Shown in pieces: positions 35,750 to 44,913 of a stretch of DNA of 64,000 bases (position 1 is the first letter of the stretch; every line of letters starts with the position of its first letter). The position numbers and the translations under genes were made by a program. The stretch covers positions 68,191 through 132,190 of the forward strand of contig CAZQCF010000008.1 in assembly GCA_964592235.1 (NCBI GenBank). Direction: 5' to 3'. The stretch comes from PLA3 sp964592235 (GTDB lineage: Bacteria > Planctomycetota > Phycisphaerae > UBA1845 > UTPLA1). The notes below the pieces were generated by a model, which was not told the DNA's origin, searched no databases, and was given only the letters and a program-made list of their open reading frames with translations.

Positions 35750-35823
35750 CAGTGGTCAGTGGACAGTGGACGGTGGACGGTGTGACGCGATTCAATCGTA
35801 GGGTGCGTCCTCGACGCACCAAA
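35750..35823. repeat. Tandem GTGGACRG repeats followed by a 27-bp dispersed palindrome
   Basis: 35750-35780 is a short tandem of GTGGACAGTGGACGGTGGAC type. 35797-35823 contains GGTGCGTC-CTC-GACGCACC (8-bp arms); its 27 bases CGTAGGGTGCGTCCTCGACG... are identical at 60954-60980. Both copies lie between genes. Confidence 0.8.
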
Positions 35824-35861
35824 CCTACTCGACCCACCCCATCCAACCGCGTTGCCCCGCC

Positions 35862-36854
35862 TCAACCGCCGCCGGAAACCGTCAGCCCGGCCGCCTGCTC
35901 GGGCGTGATCAGCCCCAATTCCAGCAGCGTCGCGCGCACTTCCTCGTCCAGAATCGCCAGATACTGCTGCGTGAATGCCTCATCGCGCAGCACGATACTG
36001 GTCAGCCACGCATTGATGATGTTTCGATAGAGACCCGGATCAAAAAACTGTGCCGTGGCGTGCTCGCCCTCGACAATGAAGAAATGCTTGGGCGAAGGGG
36101 CCGCGCGATACAACTCCAGGGCTCCCTCGAACGGCGCGACGTTGTCGGCCATCGAATGCACAAACAACTTCGGCTCCGTCACCTGCGCGACCCAGCGCAC
36201 CGTGTCGAAATCCTCCGTCGAACTTAACGCCGCCACCGCGTTGCCGATCCCGAACAAGTCGTTGCCGATGCCGTGGCTGTCGGTCCACTGCGTGGTGATC
36301 TCCCAGATGTTCACCGTGCCGTCCATCACGATCGCGTCAAGATCAAATTCCGCCGCCATGCGAATCAGCACCGGAGCGCCGAGACTGATCCCCAGCCCCG
36401 CCACCACCGAGTCATTCTCCGTCGCATGCTTGAACACCGCGCGCGTGCTGGTAATCAGCCCGTCAAACGTCGCCGTCCCGCCGCTCTCGCCGAAACCCTG
36501 GTAGTCAAACAGGATGACATCCCAACCGAAATCGACGAAGAATTGCAGGCCGACCGTGTACCGCCCCTTGTTGGCATCATTTCCGGGCACCACGACAATC
36601 GTGCCGAGCTTCGTCTCCGAGGTCGTCGGTACACGCCAGGCACTGATCGCCGTTCCGTTCTCGTCGGTCAGCGTCAGCGCCTCGTACGCAAAGCCGAACT
36701 CCTCCGGCGTGCGGCGGATCTCCTTCGACGGCCTTAGCACGAGCGACTGCAGCGTGTCGCCGCAGCCGGTAATGCCGACGAGAATGAAGATGGCCGACCA
36801 TGCGAGACAGAATTTGAGGGACGGGCGAGGCCATATCGTTGTCGCACGCAGCAT
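35862..36854 (-). CDS. Lipoprotein alpha/beta hydrolase
   Basis: A 330-residue protein. The signal sequence ends in a lipobox (FILVGITGC, Cys at about residue 31), so it should be anchored in a membrane facing outward. The alpha/beta-hydrolase core shows GTIVVVPGNDANKG (strand and oxyanion loop), LFDYQGFGESGG, the nucleophile elbow GLGISLGAP (Ser), an acid (HSMADNVAPFEGA) and a His (VEGEHATAQFF). It resembles BEM46/YqiK-like esterases. The ester or amide substrate is unknown. Confidence 0.8.
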   Translation of the reverse strand: MLRATTIWPRPSLKFCLAWSAIFILVGITGCGDTLQSLVLRPSKEIRRTPEEFGFAYEALTLTDENGTAISAWRVPTTSETKLGTIVVVPGNDANKGRYTVGLQFFVDFGWDVILFDYQGFGESGGTATFDGLITSTRAVFKHATENDSVVAGLGISLGAPVLIRMAAEFDLDAIVMDGTVNIWEITTQWTDSHGIGNDLFGIGNAVAALSSTEDFDTVRWVAQVTEPKLFVHSMADNVAPFEGALELYRAAPSPKHFFIVEGEHATAQFFDPGLYRNIINAWLTSIVLRDEAFTQQYLAILDEEVRATLLELGLITPEQAAGLTVSGGG

Positions 36855-36940
36855 GATTGGAATTCCTCTATGGACGAGGCAGGCTGGTTGGCGATTCTAG
36901 GCCCGCGAATCCGCGATGGCAACGAAAGCGTGGGCCGCGC

Positions 36941-37810
36941 TTACTGGCGCGCGATCCGCCGCAGCGCCGCCTGATCCACCGCCAGCCACTCGCGCCCCTT
37001 CTCGTCTTCGCCGTGTTCGGTTTCAAGTATCCGCGGGGCGTGCACCAGCCGCGGGTCGCGCAGAATCAGCTCAAAACCGCGCCGCCCCAGTTTGCCCAGA
37101 CCGATGTGCTCGTGACGATCCCGCCGGCTGCCGATGTCCATGACCGAGTCATTTGTATGAATACAGTGCACGCGATCTAAACCGAACGCCGCGTCCGCCT
37201 CGCCGATCATCCGCTCGTAACCCGCCGCGTCGCGCAGATCGTACCCCGCTGCGAACAAATGGCACGTATCCAGACACACCGCCAGCCGCCCGGGCGACTT
37301 CACCCCGTCGATGATTCGCCCCAGTTCGCCCAGTTCGCGCCCGATCGTGCTGCCCTGCCCGGCCGTGTCCTCCAGACCGATCCGCGTCCTGTAACCGGGC
37401 GTCCGCGCGTGGATCTCATCCAGTGATCTCGCGATGCGCGCGAGGCCGGCGTCCAGCCCCTCGCCCAGATGCGCCCCGGGATGCACGACGAGCAACTCCA
37501 CACCCAGCGCCTCACAGCGCGTCAATTCATCCGTCATCGCGTCGATGCTCTTGGCCAGGTTCACCGGGTCCGTCGCGGCCAGGTTGATGAGATAACTCGC
37601 ATGCGCCGTGACCGGGCCGACGCCCGTTCGCTGCCGCGCCTCACGGAATAACCGCACCTGCTCATCCGTCAGCGGCGCGGCCTTCCACTGCCGCTGATTC
37701 TTGACGAATATCTGAATACAATCGAAGCCCAGCCGAACGGCCTCATCGAACGCGAGATGCAACCCGCCCGCGACGGAGAGATGCGCGCCGATCTGGGCAG
37801 CAGATGACAT
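36941..37810 (-). CDS. nfo: Deoxyribonuclease IV (AP endonuclease)
   Basis: A 289-residue endonuclease IV, which cuts DNA 5' to abasic sites and handles oxidative damage. The TIM-barrel metal-site motifs are present: IGAHLSVAGGLHLAF, VTAHASYLINLA, VVHPGAHLG, LEDTAGQGS, CLDTCHLFAAGYD, HTNDSVMDIGSRRDRHEH and ILETE. The carA stop codon overlaps the GTG at 37828 by 4 bp (GTGA), so a start there is also possible. I chose ATG 37810 because it starts closest to the conserved IGAH segment. It is the last gene of a carB-carA-nfo run. Confidence 0.93.
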   Translation of the reverse strand: MSSAAQIGAHLSVAGGLHLAFDEAVRLGFDCIQIFVKNQRQWKAAPLTDEQVRLFREARQRTGVGPVTAHASYLINLAATDPVNLAKSIDAMTDELTRCEALGVELLVVHPGAHLGEGLDAGLARIARSLDEIHARTPGYRTRIGLEDTAGQGSTIGRELGELGRIIDGVKSPGRLAVCLDTCHLFAAGYDLRDAAGYERMIGEADAAFGLDRVHCIHTNDSVMDIGSRRDRHEHIGLGKLGRRGFELILRDPRLVHAPRILETEHGEDEKGREWLAVDQAALRRIARQ

Positions 37811-37824
37811 GTTCGATTTGGAAG

Positions 37825-38919
37825 TCACTTCCGCATCATCGCAATGAATTGATCAAACAGGTACTGCGAATCGTGCGGGCCGGGAGCGGCTTCGGGGTGA
37901 TACTGCACGGCGAAGACGCGCAGCGCGTCGTGCGCGAAACCTTCCAGGCTCTTGTCGTACAGGTTCGTGTGCGTCACGCGCCCGCCGATGGACTCGAGGC
38001 TCGCCGCGTCCACCGCGAACCCGTGATTCTGGCTGGTGATCTCGACGCGGCCGGTGTCGTGATTCAGCACCGGGTGATTGGCGCCATGATGGCCGAACTT
38101 GAGCTTGTACGTCTTCGCGCCCAGCGCGAGGCTTAGCAACTGATGACCAAGACAGATGCCGAATGTCGGCTGCTGGCCGATGAGTTTCTTGAGATTATCA
38201 ATCGCCTCGGTCACCACCTCCGGGTCGCCCGGGCCGTTGCCCGCGAGGATGCCGTGCGGCTTGCGCTCCAGAATCGCCTCGGCGCTCATCGTCGGCGGCA
38301 CGACATGCACCGTGCATCCCGCGCAGATCAGGCTCCGCAGGATGTTGTGCTTGATGCCGCAGTCCAGCGCCACGACGCGCAGGTCGGCCCTGTGCCCGTT
38401 CTCCGGCGACCAAACGGTCTCGCCGTCGGGCATGACGCGGCGGACGAGATTCTGGCCGGCCATGAGGGGAATCTCCTGCGCGCGGCGAACCAGATCAGCC
38501 GGGTCGGAGATTTCCGTCGTGATCACGCCGCGCAAGGCCCCGCGCTCGCGCAGCCGCTTGGTCAGCGCGCGCGTGTCGATGCCGGTCAGTCCGATGATGT
38601 TCGCGCTGCGTAGAAACGTATCGAGATCCCCCGTCGCGCGCTGGTTGCTGTACACGCGCGACAGCTCCTTGACCACGAAGCCCGACAGAAACTGCCCGCG
38701 CGACTCGAGATCGTCGAGATTGACGCCGTAGTTGCCGATCTGCGGCGCGGTCATCGTCACGATCTGCCCGCAATACGACGGGTCGGTCAGAATTTCCTGA
38801 TAGCCCGACATCGCCGTGTTGAAGACGACCTCGCCCGCGGCCGTCCCCGCCGCGCCGAACGATCGCCCGGCGAACACGGTGCCGTCTTCAAGTCCGAGAT
38901 AGCAGTTGGGTCGATTCAT
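37825..38919 (-). CDS. carA: Carbamoyl-phosphate synthase small subunit
   Basis: A 364-residue glutamine-hydrolysing subunit that supplies ammonia to CarB for arginine and pyrimidine synthesis. The N-terminal CPSase domain has SGYQEILTDPSYCGQIV and GLTGIDTRALTKRLRERG. The class I amidotransferase domain keeps the catalytic Cys in GICLGHQLLSLALG and the His/Glu in QYHPEAAPGPHDS. The start codon ATG overlaps the carB stop (ATGA). carB is upstream and carA downstream, the reverse of the order in many bacteria. Confidence 0.97.
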   Translation of the reverse strand: MNRPNCYLGLEDGTVFAGRSFGAAGTAAGEVVFNTAMSGYQEILTDPSYCGQIVTMTAPQIGNYGVNLDDLESRGQFLSGFVVKELSRVYSNQRATGDLDTFLRSANIIGLTGIDTRALTKRLRERGALRGVITTEISDPADLVRRAQEIPLMAGQNLVRRVMPDGETVWSPENGHRADLRVVALDCGIKHNILRSLICAGCTVHVVPPTMSAEAILERKPHGILAGNGPGDPEVVTEAIDNLKKLIGQQPTFGICLGHQLLSLALGAKTYKLKFGHHGANHPVLNHDTGRVEITSQNHGFAVDAASLESIGGRVTHTNLYDKSLEGFAHDALRVFAVQYHPEAAPGPHDSQYLFDQFIAMMRK

Positions 38920-41900
38920 CGTATCCCCGCCGCGTAATCCTGCAGCGCCCGCACGCGCAGCGCTTCCTTCGGCCCCATGCCCTTCATCGCGCGGATCGCC
39001 GCCACGGCTGCCTGGGCGCCCGAAATCGTCGTGATCAGCGGCAGGTTGCGCGCCACCGCCGCCGCGCGCCAGCGGCCTTCCTCCCACGCCGCGCCATAAT
39101 GCACAGGCGTATTAATCAGCAGGTCCATCACGCCGTGGTTGATCATATCGAGTAGAAACCCCTCCGGCGCGCCGGCCCGTTTCGATACGACGACGCTGTG
39201 AATGCCCGCCTCCTTCAGCACCGCGTGCGTGCCGACCGTCGCGAAGAGTTTGAAGCCCAGTTCGACCAGCTCCCGCGCGATCGGAACGATGCGCGGCTTA
39301 TCCGGGTCGTTCACGCTCACCAGCGCGTTGCCCGACGTCGGCAGTGACAGCCGCGTGGCGATCGCCGCCTTCGCGAACGCGAGCCCGAACGTGTCGTCGA
39401 TCCCCATCACCTCGCCGGTGCTGCGCATCTCCGGCCCCAGCACCGCATCGACCCCCGGGAACTTGTTAAACGGAAACACCGGCGCCTTGATCGATGTCAT
39501 CACGGGGCGCACCCGCCGGCCCACGCCGCGCTCCCACAGCAGATCGCGCAAATTGCCTCCGAGCATGACGGCTGTCGCCACTTTGGCCCACGGCACGCCG
39601 GTCGCCTTGCTGACGAATGGAATCGTGCGCGAGGCGCGAGGATTGACCTCCAGCACATAGACCTTGCCCTGCGCGATCGCGAACTGCACGTTCATCAGGC
39701 CGCACACGCCCAGCCGCTTAGCGAGCAGCTGCGCCTGGCGCTCGATCTCACGGATGAGTTCGCCGGAGAGCGAGTGCGGCGGGATGGCGCAGGAACTGTC
39801 GCCGCTGTGGATGCCGGCCTGCTCGATGTGCTCCATGATGCCGCAGACAACGCAGTCGCCGTTGGGGTCGTTGGGCGTTCGGAAATCCGCGACTGCGTCC
39901 ACGTCGATTTCCGTGGCGTCAAGCAGAAACTTGTCGATCAACACGGGGTTGCCACCCGCCGCGCCGCCGCCGTGTGAAGGGTTCGCGCGATCCGTCGCCT
40001 CAAACGCGCGATGCACGTAACGAATCAAATCGTCTTCGTTGTTGCACAGCTCCATCGCGCGGCCGCCCAGCACATAACTTGGCCGGATCAGGACGGGGTA
40101 GCCGAGCTTCGCGGCGATGCGCTGGGCCTCGTCGGCGCTTCGCGCAATGCCGTTGGCTGGTTGCAACAGCCCCAGTTCATTGAGAATCTTCTGAAACTCG
40201 TCACGGTCTTCGGCAAGATGAATCGACTCGGGCGGCGTGCCGATGATCGGCGCACCGGCCCGCTTCAACCCCTCGGCCAGATTCAGCGGCGTCTGCCCGC
40301 CGAACTGCACGATCACCCCGCGAATCTGCCCCTGCGACGCGATCGCACGCAACACCCGTGAAACGTCTTCCAGCGTCAGAGGCTCGAAGAACAGAACGTC
40401 CGACGTGTCGTAGTCGGTGCTCACCGTCTCGGGATTGCTGTTGACCATCACCGCGCGATAGCCCAGCCGCTTCGCTTCCATCGCCGCATGCACGCAGCAA
40501 TAGTCAAACTCAATGCCCTGTCCGATGCGGTTCGGACCGCCGCCCAGCACCACGACGTGCGGCTGCGGCGCGATCTTCAATTCGCCCTCCACCCCGCTCA
40601 CGACGCGCCCTTCCTGCACGCGCAAGAGCGGTTCTTCGTGCGTCGAGTAGTAATACGGCGTTGCCGCTTCAAACTCCGCCGCGCACGTATCGACAAGTTT
40701 ATAACAACTGCCGTCGTCAGCAGGCCGATGGACTTCCTTCGGCGTCATCAGCGCCGGCATCTGCAATGCCTGCGCCAGTTGTGCCCCGCTGTACCCCAGC
40801 ATCCGCCCTCGCCGCAGAAACTCGGCGCCGATCCCCACCCCGCCATGCTGCGCCGCCGCCCGAACCTGATCCGCGTGCGAAAGAATCTCCTCTTCGAACT
40901 CCACCAATTCACGCCACTGATCGAGAAACCACCGATCAATTCGCGTCAGTTCGTGGACCTGCTCGACCGTCCAGCCCATCTTGAACGCGTAGCGAATGTA
41001 ATAGGGCCGGCCCTGGCAGGGCTTCTCCAGCTTGTCTCGCAGCGCCCGCGCGTCGATCGGCCAGCTCGTCGCCGTCGACTCGTCCACGTCCGGCGGCGCT
41101 TCGCCCAGCCGACTCCCGCCGACCATGATGCCTTCGGCCGATGCGCCGTTGCCGCTCATCGCGTCTGTTGTCGCAGCCGTGTCATTCTCGGCGCGCTGGC
41201 GCATGGACCGGTAGGCCCCCTCCTCGCCGCCCGCGTGCCGCTTATGGGCCGCCGCCAGCCACCGATCGTTGCGATCCAGCCCGTAGCCCGGCCGCTGAAT
41301 CTCCATGCTGCGAATGCACTTCTGGAACGCTTCCTTGAACGTGCGGCCGATCGCCATCGCCTCGCCGACGCTCTTCATCTGCGTCGTAAGCGTTTCATCG
41401 GCCTCGGGAAACTTCTCAAACGTCCAGCGCGGAATCTTCACCACGCAGTAATCAATCACCGGCTCGAAGCTCGCCGGCGTTGTGCGCGTGATGTCGTTTG
41501 GAATCTCGTCAAGCGTATAACCCACCGCCAGCTTCGCGGCGACTTTTGCGATCGGGTAGCCCGTTGCCTTGCTGGCCAGCGCGCTGGAGCGCGACACGCG
41601 CGGATTCATCTCAATCACGCATTGCCGGCCGGTCTTCGGATCGACCGCGAACTGCACGTTGCTGCCGCCGGTGTCGACGCCGATCTCGCGCATGATCGCC
41701 TGGGCCGCGTCGCGCATCTTCTGATACTCGCGGTCGGTCAGCGTCTGCGCCGGGGCGACGGTGATCGAATCGCCCGTGTGCACGCCCATCGGGTCGATGT
41801 TCTCGATTGAGCAGATGATCACCACGTTGTCCTTGCGGTCGCGGATAACCTCCAGCTCGTACTCCTTCCAGCCGTACAGCGATTCTTCGATGAGTACTTC

Positions 41901-42521
41901 GCCGATGCGCGACGCCTTGATGCCCCGCGCCGCGATGGTCTCGAACTCCTCCATCGTGCGACAGAATCCACCGCCCTCGCCGCCGAGCGTGTAGGCCGGG
42001 CGGATGCAGCACGGCAGGCCGACGCGCTGCAGCGCCTCGCGCGCCTCGTCCATGTTGTGCGCCGTGTCGCTCTTGGGGACATCCAGCCCGATGCGGATCA
42101 TCGCCTGCTTGAAGGCCGTGCGGTCCTCGGCCATGGTGATGGCCGCGGGCGAGGCGCCGATCAGTTCGACCCCATGCTTCTCAAGGATGCCAAGCTCGTG
42201 GCATTCCATGGCACAGTTCAGGCCGGTCTGCCCGCCGAGCGTCGGCAGCAATGCATCGACCGGCTGGCCGCGCGCCGCCTCGGCCGCGAGAATCTTGTCG
42301 ACAAACGCGGGCGTGATCGGCTCGATGTACGTCCGATCGGCGAACTCCGGATCGGTCATGATCGTCGCCGGGTTGGAGTTGATCAGTACGACGCGATAGC
42401 CCTCGGCCCGCAGCGCCTTGCATGCCTGCGTGCCGGAGTAGTCGAACTCGCACCCCTGCCCGATCACAATCGGCCCGGAGCCGATCAACATGATCGTCTT
42501 GATGTCTTCGCGCTTGGGCAT
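38916..42521 (-). CDS. carB: Carbamoyl-phosphate synthase large subunit with extra linker
   Basis: A 1201-residue protein, about 130 residues longer than the E. coli enzyme. Both halves are visible: the first carboxyphosphate ATP-grasp domain (GSGPIVIGQGCEFDYSGTQA at about residue 13, GGQTGLNCAME), the second carbamate domain (GGGPNRIGQGIEFDYCCVHA, FGGQTPLNLAEGLKRAG) and the C-terminal allosteric MGS-like domain ending in ALQDYAAGIR. An extra Ser/Ala/Glu-rich segment of about 65 residues (roughly 415-480) lies between the first ATP-grasp half and the oligomerisation domain. The start ATG 42521 gives the standard MPKREDIKTIMLIGSG. It forms an operon with carA. Confidence 0.95.
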   Translation of the reverse strand: MPKREDIKTIMLIGSGPIVIGQGCEFDYSGTQACKALRAEGYRVVLINSNPATIMTDPEFADRTYIEPITPAFVDKILAAEAARGQPVDALLPTLGGQTGLNCAMECHELGILEKHGVELIGASPAAITMAEDRTAFKQAMIRIGLDVPKSDTAHNMDEAREALQRVGLPCCIRPAYTLGGEGGGFCRTMEEFETIAARGIKASRIGEVLIEESLYGWKEYELEVIRDRKDNVVIICSIENIDPMGVHTGDSITVAPAQTLTDREYQKMRDAAQAIMREIGVDTGGSNVQFAVDPKTGRQCVIEMNPRVSRSSALASKATGYPIAKVAAKLAVGYTLDEIPNDITRTTPASFEPVIDYCVVKIPRWTFEKFPEADETLTTQMKSVGEAMAIGRTFKEAFQKCIRSMEIQRPGYGLDRNDRWLAAAHKRHAGGEEGAYRSMRQRAENDTAATTDAMSGNGASAEGIMVGGSRLGEAPPDVDESTATSWPIDARALRDKLEKPCQGRPYYIRYAFKMGWTVEQVHELTRIDRWFLDQWRELVEFEEEILSHADQVRAAAQHGGVGIGAEFLRRGRMLGYSGAQLAQALQMPALMTPKEVHRPADDGSCYKLVDTCAAEFEAATPYYYSTHEEPLLRVQEGRVVSGVEGELKIAPQPHVVVLGGGPNRIGQGIEFDYCCVHAAMEAKRLGYRAVMVNSNPETVSTDYDTSDVLFFEPLTLEDVSRVLRAIASQGQIRGVIVQFGGQTPLNLAEGLKRAGAPIIGTPPESIHLAEDRDEFQKILNELGLLQPANGIARSADEAQRIAAKLGYPVLIRPSYVLGGRAMELCNNEDDLIRYVHRAFEATDRANPSHGGGAAGGNPVLIDKFLLDATEIDVDAVADFRTPNDPNGDCVVCGIMEHIEQAGIHSGDSSCAIPPHSLSGELIREIERQAQLLAKRLGVCGLMNVQFAIAQGKVYVLEVNPRASRTIPFVSKATGVPWAKVATAVMLGGNLRDLLWERGVGRRVRPVMTSIKAPVFPFNKFPGVDAVLGPEMRSTGEVMGIDDTFGLAFAKAAIATRLSLPTSGNALVSVNDPDKPRIVPIARELVELGFKLFATVGTHAVLKEAGIHSVVVSKRAGAPEGFLLDMINHGVMDLLINTPVHYGAAWEEGRWRAAAVARNLPLITTISGAQAAVAAIRAMKGMGPKEALRVRALQDYAAGIR

Positions 42522-42691
42522 GCTCTTTGGTCTTGCTCCCTGCTCCACCTTGCGCGGTTATCCGCGCAGCCCGATATTGTAACGCATGGAGAGAGCGGGT
42601 GTTAGGCGAGGAAGACCCCGGAAAACGCGAGGCGACTTCGCGTTATCCTGCTACTCGATCGAGATAGGATCGTCTCAAGGATCGACGGCAC

Positions 42692-43436
42692 TCAAAGGAT
42701 CGGCCTGGATCGGCGTCGATAGAGCAGGGCCTGCACGCCAAGGAGCATCAGCGATAGTGCTGACGGCTCGGGAACTTTCGACAGCCGAAAGCCAATGCTG
42801 AAGCTCCCGGAAGATGGATCGTCACTGAAACGTGCCCCCGCATGCAGGTGAGTGACCGATGCGAAGTATGAGCCGCCCCGCACCCCGCGCTCGTCGAAAC
42901 TGATTGTCTGTTCGGTCCATTCCCACACGTTGCCGCCCTGATCGAATGTGCCATAGGCGCTATCTGAATGTTCAAATTCGCCAACCGGCGTTCTGAAATA
43001 GGGCTCGCCGATCGTGTATCCGTTGCTGTCAAAGTTAGCGTTGTTGCCCGGGTCCCATTTGGCGTCGTAAACGTTGCTGGGCACGGTGTCGGAGCCGGTT
43101 GGATAATCCCAGTAGTTGCCAGTCACTCCGTCCTTCTTGTGATACGCGGACTTGTACCACTCATCTTCACTGGGGATAACCCAAGTCGCGCCGGTCTTGC
43201 GCGTCACTGCGGCCAGGGCGGCTTTCGTCATCGCGCCGTTGATATGATAAGAACCGTCTTCGGTTGTGTTTGCACCTTGTGCTCCGGTCGGCTGCCCGTT
43301 GTGCATCCAATTCGCAAAGCGGACCGCATCGCCCCAGGAGACGTAATTGACGGGGCGCGAGGCATAGTCATCCGCCACCGTGTAGGTGTAACTGCCGCTT
43401 GCCCCATGCCGCTGGATCTTGGCGTCTCGCGCGAGG
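42692..43436 (-). pseudogene. 5'-truncated formylglycine-generating-enzyme-like PEP-CTERM gene
   Basis: The frame encodes the C-terminal two thirds of a SUMF1/FGE-like exported protein: VNYVSWGDAVRFANWMHNG, WVIPSEDEWYKSAYHK, GGNVWEWTEQ, RGGSYFASVTH and GFRLS, followed by VPEPSALSLMLLGVQALLYR and basic residues (PEP-CTERM signal). The expected signal peptide and EVTNxxY N-terminal portion are missing. The remnant starts abruptly at KIQRHGASGSYTYTV, directly behind PIN-toxin sequence. An open frame from a GTG at 43510 reads through the junction, but its first 36 codons are out-of-frame PIN and antitoxin DNA. Confidence 0.75.
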
Positions 43437-43494
43437 CGCCACGAATGGATCCGCTGGCCGCGAGCAGGACGCTGGCATCGAGAAATAGTTTCAC
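43428..43494 (-). pseudogene. Truncated PIN-domain (VapC-like) toxin gene
   Basis: The first 22 codons read (V)KLFLDASVLLAASGSIRGAS plus RE, the classic start of a PIN-domain ribonuclease toxin with its first metal-binding Asp. The GTG start overlaps the antitoxin stop (GTGA). After about residue 22 the frame changes to unrelated sequence, where the FGE-like gene remnant begins. The toxin therefore lacks most of its catalytic domain and cannot be active. Confidence 0.7.
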
Positions 43495-43697
43495 GGAATC
43501 GTCTGATCACCGAGACGCTTCAAGTCCGCCTCGTCTTCCGCGATCCATGCGTTCAATTGATCCCGAGTAAAGGAGCGCGGCGGCGGAATCCGACCCGACT
43601 GCGCCCGGAGAAGCGTGGCGAGGTAGAGCAGCAACTCCTGCTTATCCTCCGGCGGCAGCGCATCCACCGCGGCTTCGATTTGCGCAAGCGTGGTCAT
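43491..43697 (-). CDS. Antitoxin-like protein of a broken PIN toxin pair
   Basis: A 68-residue helical protein (MTTLAQIEAAVDALPPEDKQ ELLLYLATLLR in two stretches, then ARSFTRDQLNAWIAEDE-like sequence near the C-terminus). The size, order and 4-bp overlap with the PIN gene 5' end match VapB-type antitoxins. It is probably intact but orphaned, because the toxin is truncated. The exact family is not recognised. Confidence 0.65.
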   Translation of the reverse strand: MTTLAQIEAAVDALPPEDKQELLLYLATLLRAQSGRIPPPRSFTRDQLNAWIAEDEADLKRLGDQTIP

Positions 43698-43867
43698 GTC
43701 AATAGTATACAGTGCCTTGCCATTGTTGCCAAAACAAAGTGCAGCCCAAATCGCATGGAAATAGGATCACGAAGCCTGGCCATCGTGCGGATTCGACCAA
43801 TAGTTTGTCCCGATGAGGCTGGTCACACGACCTCTCGGGCGAATCACGTTATGGGATCGTCTTAAAG

Positions 43868-43884
43868 CGGGATCCTCTATCCCG
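43868..43884 (-). terminator. Small hairpin after the DUF218 gene
   Basis: CGGGAT-CCTCT-ATCCCG forms a 6-bp stem two bases past the stop codon of the DUF218 gene. It is followed on the minus strand by CTTTAAG, a weak U-rich tail. Possible weak terminator. Confidence 0.3.
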
Positions 43885-43885
43885 T

Positions 43886-44593
43886 TCACACCCACCCCTT
43901 CACCCAATACTCCACCCACGCGGCGCATTCATAGATCACTTCCGGCAGCACGCGCAGGCGCGACTTCACGGCCTGCGGCGGTTTCTTCACGCGGGTCCAG
44001 CGCGGCTCGCGGAAGATCAGCCGGCGATAGCCCGCCTTCTCGAACACGGCCTGGCTCCGTGCCATGTGCATGAAGTTCGTCACGACGATGCACCGCGCCG
44101 TCGCCGGGTCCAGCGTTGTCGCCTGCCGAATCGCGCGCGGGTGGTCGGCCGTCGTCCATGAGAGGCGATCCACGACGATGCGTTCGGGCGGCACGCCCCA
44201 GTGAATCGCCATTTGTCTCATTTCTTCCGCGGCTTCGTCGTGATTGCTCACGACCACCGTCGGTGCGTAGCCCTCTTTCCACAGTTCGGCCGCCTCGAGC
44301 ACGCGATACGGCTCGCCGCCCAGGACGAGAATGTAGTCTGATTTCTCAAGCTGACCCTGGCGGTCAAACTTGAGGTAGGTGACGTCCAGCAGCGGCGTGA
44401 AAAGCAGCACCGCGAAGAACAGCCCCAGCGCCGCAAGCAGGCGCACGCCCCATTTCAGCACACGCCGCCGGCGCGATCGACGCGGCAACCTGCCCGTGAT
44501 ATGGCCCGGCTGCTGGATCATTGACGGATTCGCCGAACCACCTAATGCGTCATTCGGATCGGCGGGCTTTGTTCCTTGCGGCGTCGGTTGCAT
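43886..44593 (-). CDS. DUF218 (YdcF/SanA-like) membrane protein
   Basis: A 235-residue protein. A basic Arg-rich stretch and a helix (VRLLAALGLFFAVLLFTPLL) precede the DUF218 domain: DYILVLGGEPYRVLEAAELW, APTVVVSNHDEAAEEMRQM and IVVDRLSWTTADHPRAIRQ. YdcF/SanA-type proteins contribute to envelope synthesis or barrier function, but the enzymatic reaction is not settled. It lies divergent from the glycan locus at 44914. A GTG start at 44716 is possible but would add 41 low-complexity residues. Confidence 0.72.
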   Translation of the reverse strand: MQPTPQGTKPADPNDALGGSANPSMIQQPGHITGRLPRRSRRRRVLKWGVRLLAALGLFFAVLLFTPLLDVTYLKFDRQGQLEKSDYILVLGGEPYRVLEAAELWKEGYAPTVVVSNHDEAAEEMRQMAIHWGVPPERIVVDRLSWTTADHPRAIRQATTLDPATARCIVVTNFMHMARSQAVFEKAGYRRLIFREPRWTRVKKPPQAVKSRLRVLPEVIYECAAWVEYWVKGWV

Positions 44594-44913
44594 GGGCACA
44601 CTTTCGTACGTCCGCGAATCGCTCGGCTGCGAATCGTAGCCGAACGGCGCGAGCCGCCAACCGGCGAACGGCCTGGCCCGAACGAATCGCGTCGGCCAGT
44701 CGTAGGAAGGCTGCACCGCGCCGGTCGGACCGGCGTCGTGCGGCTGTCCGAGTATGTTCTACGCGTCAAGCGGAGGTGGCGACCGCCCGAAGAGCATGAT
44801 CCGGTGGCGACAGGCGCGCAGGTGTCGCTACAATCCGATAATTGGGACCCGATTTCGCTCCCAACCACTGGACGATACGCTACAGCTGACTGCCGCCATC
44901 GAGTCGAAGCTCC
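44594..44913. other. Divergent regulatory region with no recognised gene
   Basis: This 320-bp gap separates the DUF218 gene (minus) and the deacetylase operon (plus). TACAAT at 44829-44834, 80 bp before the deacetylase start, could be a -10 element; no good -35 partner is visible. Part of it would be coding if DUF218 starts at the GTG 44716. Confidence 0.4.
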
